A stretch of 64,000 nucleotides of DNA from Taenia hydatigena (taxonomy: Eukaryota; Platyhelminthes; Cestoda; Cyclophyllidea; Taeniidae): contig JADWOT020000003.1 of assembly GCA_036345935.2 (NCBI GenBank), positions 8,916,134-8,980,133 of the forward strand, given 5' to 3'. Shown in pieces: positions 63,133 to 64,000 of the stretch; position 1 is the first letter of the stretch; each line of letters opens with the position of its first letter. Both the position numbers and the translations under genes were made by a program. The notes under the pieces are model-generated. The model searched no databases, was not told the origin of the DNA, and saw only the letters and a program-made list of their open reading frames with translations.

Positions 63133-63820
63133 AACTTATCAGGTTGTGGCGCAATGCTTGCAGTGCTTATTTATCGTGGTAACACTACTCAGCGTATCTT
63201 ACCTGCAGTGGTCCCGATGGATATATTATAGTGAATCCTTTCCGGGGCAGGAAACGAAGCAGGAATTGATATGCGATCCGCGCACAGATGTTGCACCAAG
63301 CAAGCCCCTGCCCTACTTGAAGTTAGTTGCTGATATTACTCGCTGCTTATCATCTAACTACTTCATAAATACTCGTGCATCACTACATGACTTAAAGCAC
63401 GGCTGAGATAGAATGACGCCTTAGTGGCAGTGCCTGCATCAAATCTGCCCTTCACGCCTTCAAGCATGATACGTGTGCCATTTGATTTCTCCCCTTAACA
63501 AATAGGAACGTCCATGCTGTAAGCGAGTCTACGCTAATGGGTTTGAAAGCCGCAAAATTAAGTGAGAAAGGACAGAAAGATGCGGCACGAGAAGAGAGCA
63601 ATATTTGAGTTGGCAGTCACAGAGAGAAGCAACACTTGCAAGAAAGTGTCAGTTTCCTTCATTCACAGGTCGTGATGGACTAATTGTGACAGCGCCTTTA
63701 AATTGAGGCTTTCAACTGCAAGACGCTTGACACACCATAGTCGCCACCCCGAGTCTATTATGTGTGTATAGCATTCGTATTGCACACTGATAAATTCTGC
63801 CGTACACATGTAGTATGCTG
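63133..63820 (+). repeat. Diverged tandem duplicate, unit 2
   Basis: Direct repeat of 62205-62830. The 300 bases between the units (62831-63132) hold a 108-codon minus-strand ORF that is not recognised and overlaps a plus-strand ORF. Confidence 0.65.
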
Positions 63821-64000
63821 ATGGAATCAATCCGACGTGAAGCACGCTGTAGTGGTATGACCAGGTAGAGCGTTTAATAGTATTCGCAGAAATATAAATG
63901 TTTATAAAACGTGCAGATATAACAGAATCCATTGCCACTTAGGGATGGCTCTGCAGACATTTACTATATCCTCCACGCTGAGGTATTCGCATATTTTGAG
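63821..64000. other. Window end, unassigned
   Basis: Nothing recognisable was seen in the last 180 bases. Confidence 0.4.

Noticed and set aside
1..64000. Reverse transcriptase, integrase, transposase or viral genes that could drive the repeats
   Set aside because: No catalytic motifs of these families were seen in the translated frames. All repeats appear non-autonomous or decayed.

Overview
The window looks like gene-poor nuclear DNA of an invertebrate animal. It shows no operons, no Shine-Dalgarno-led genes and no long bacterial-style ORFs. The only convincing gene family has a short intron with GT/AG borders and TATA-like promoters. Base composition is moderately AT-rich and the sequence is mostly decayed repeats. 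A parasitic flatworm (cestode-like) genome is one possibility, but nothing here proves the taxon.

The coding content is dominated by one family: an F-box protein of about 307 residues with an N-terminal F-box and a C-terminal small-GTPase-like module, in the arrangement of FBXO4. There are five copies, each inside a segmental duplicate of up to about 3.4 kb. Copy 1 (23107-24170, minus) has an early stop. Copy 2 (37669-38732, plus) and copy 3 (44310-45374, plus) are intact. Copy 4 (58048-59201, minus) is broken by a fold-back inverted duplication. Copy 5 (42295-42592, minus) is a 5' fragment. All five appear to use the same unusual structure: an ATG followed at once by a GT..AG intron of 140-141 bp, then one long coding exon. 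A TATA-like box lies 49-56 bases upstream of each ATG. A sixth, very divergent relative of the C-terminal domain lies at 54608-55123 (plus).

Layout. 1-5768 is the left arm of a very large inverted repeat; the right arm is 25819-32126. 5769-22890 is a mosaic of degenerate dispersed-repeat fragments in both orientations with no supported gene. 22890-25463 is the duplicon of F-box copy 1. 32127-35370 holds more copies of the dispersed repeats. 37310-40568 is the copy 2 duplicon. 42293-46751 is a composite of copy 5, a 53-bp satellite array, a repeat fragment and copy 3. 47160-48400 is another dispersed-repeat copy. 48400-54500 is largely unassigned. 54600-56950 holds the divergent F-box relative and many simple repeats. 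57284-60663 is the copy 4 duplicon. 62205-63830 is a diverged tandem duplication.

If expressed, the F-box proteins would be substrate adaptors of SCF-type ubiquitin ligases. That is inference from the family. The F-box copies retain their intron, so they spread as DNA segments and not as retrocopies. Coordinates of repeat edges are by eye and good to roughly 10-50 bases.
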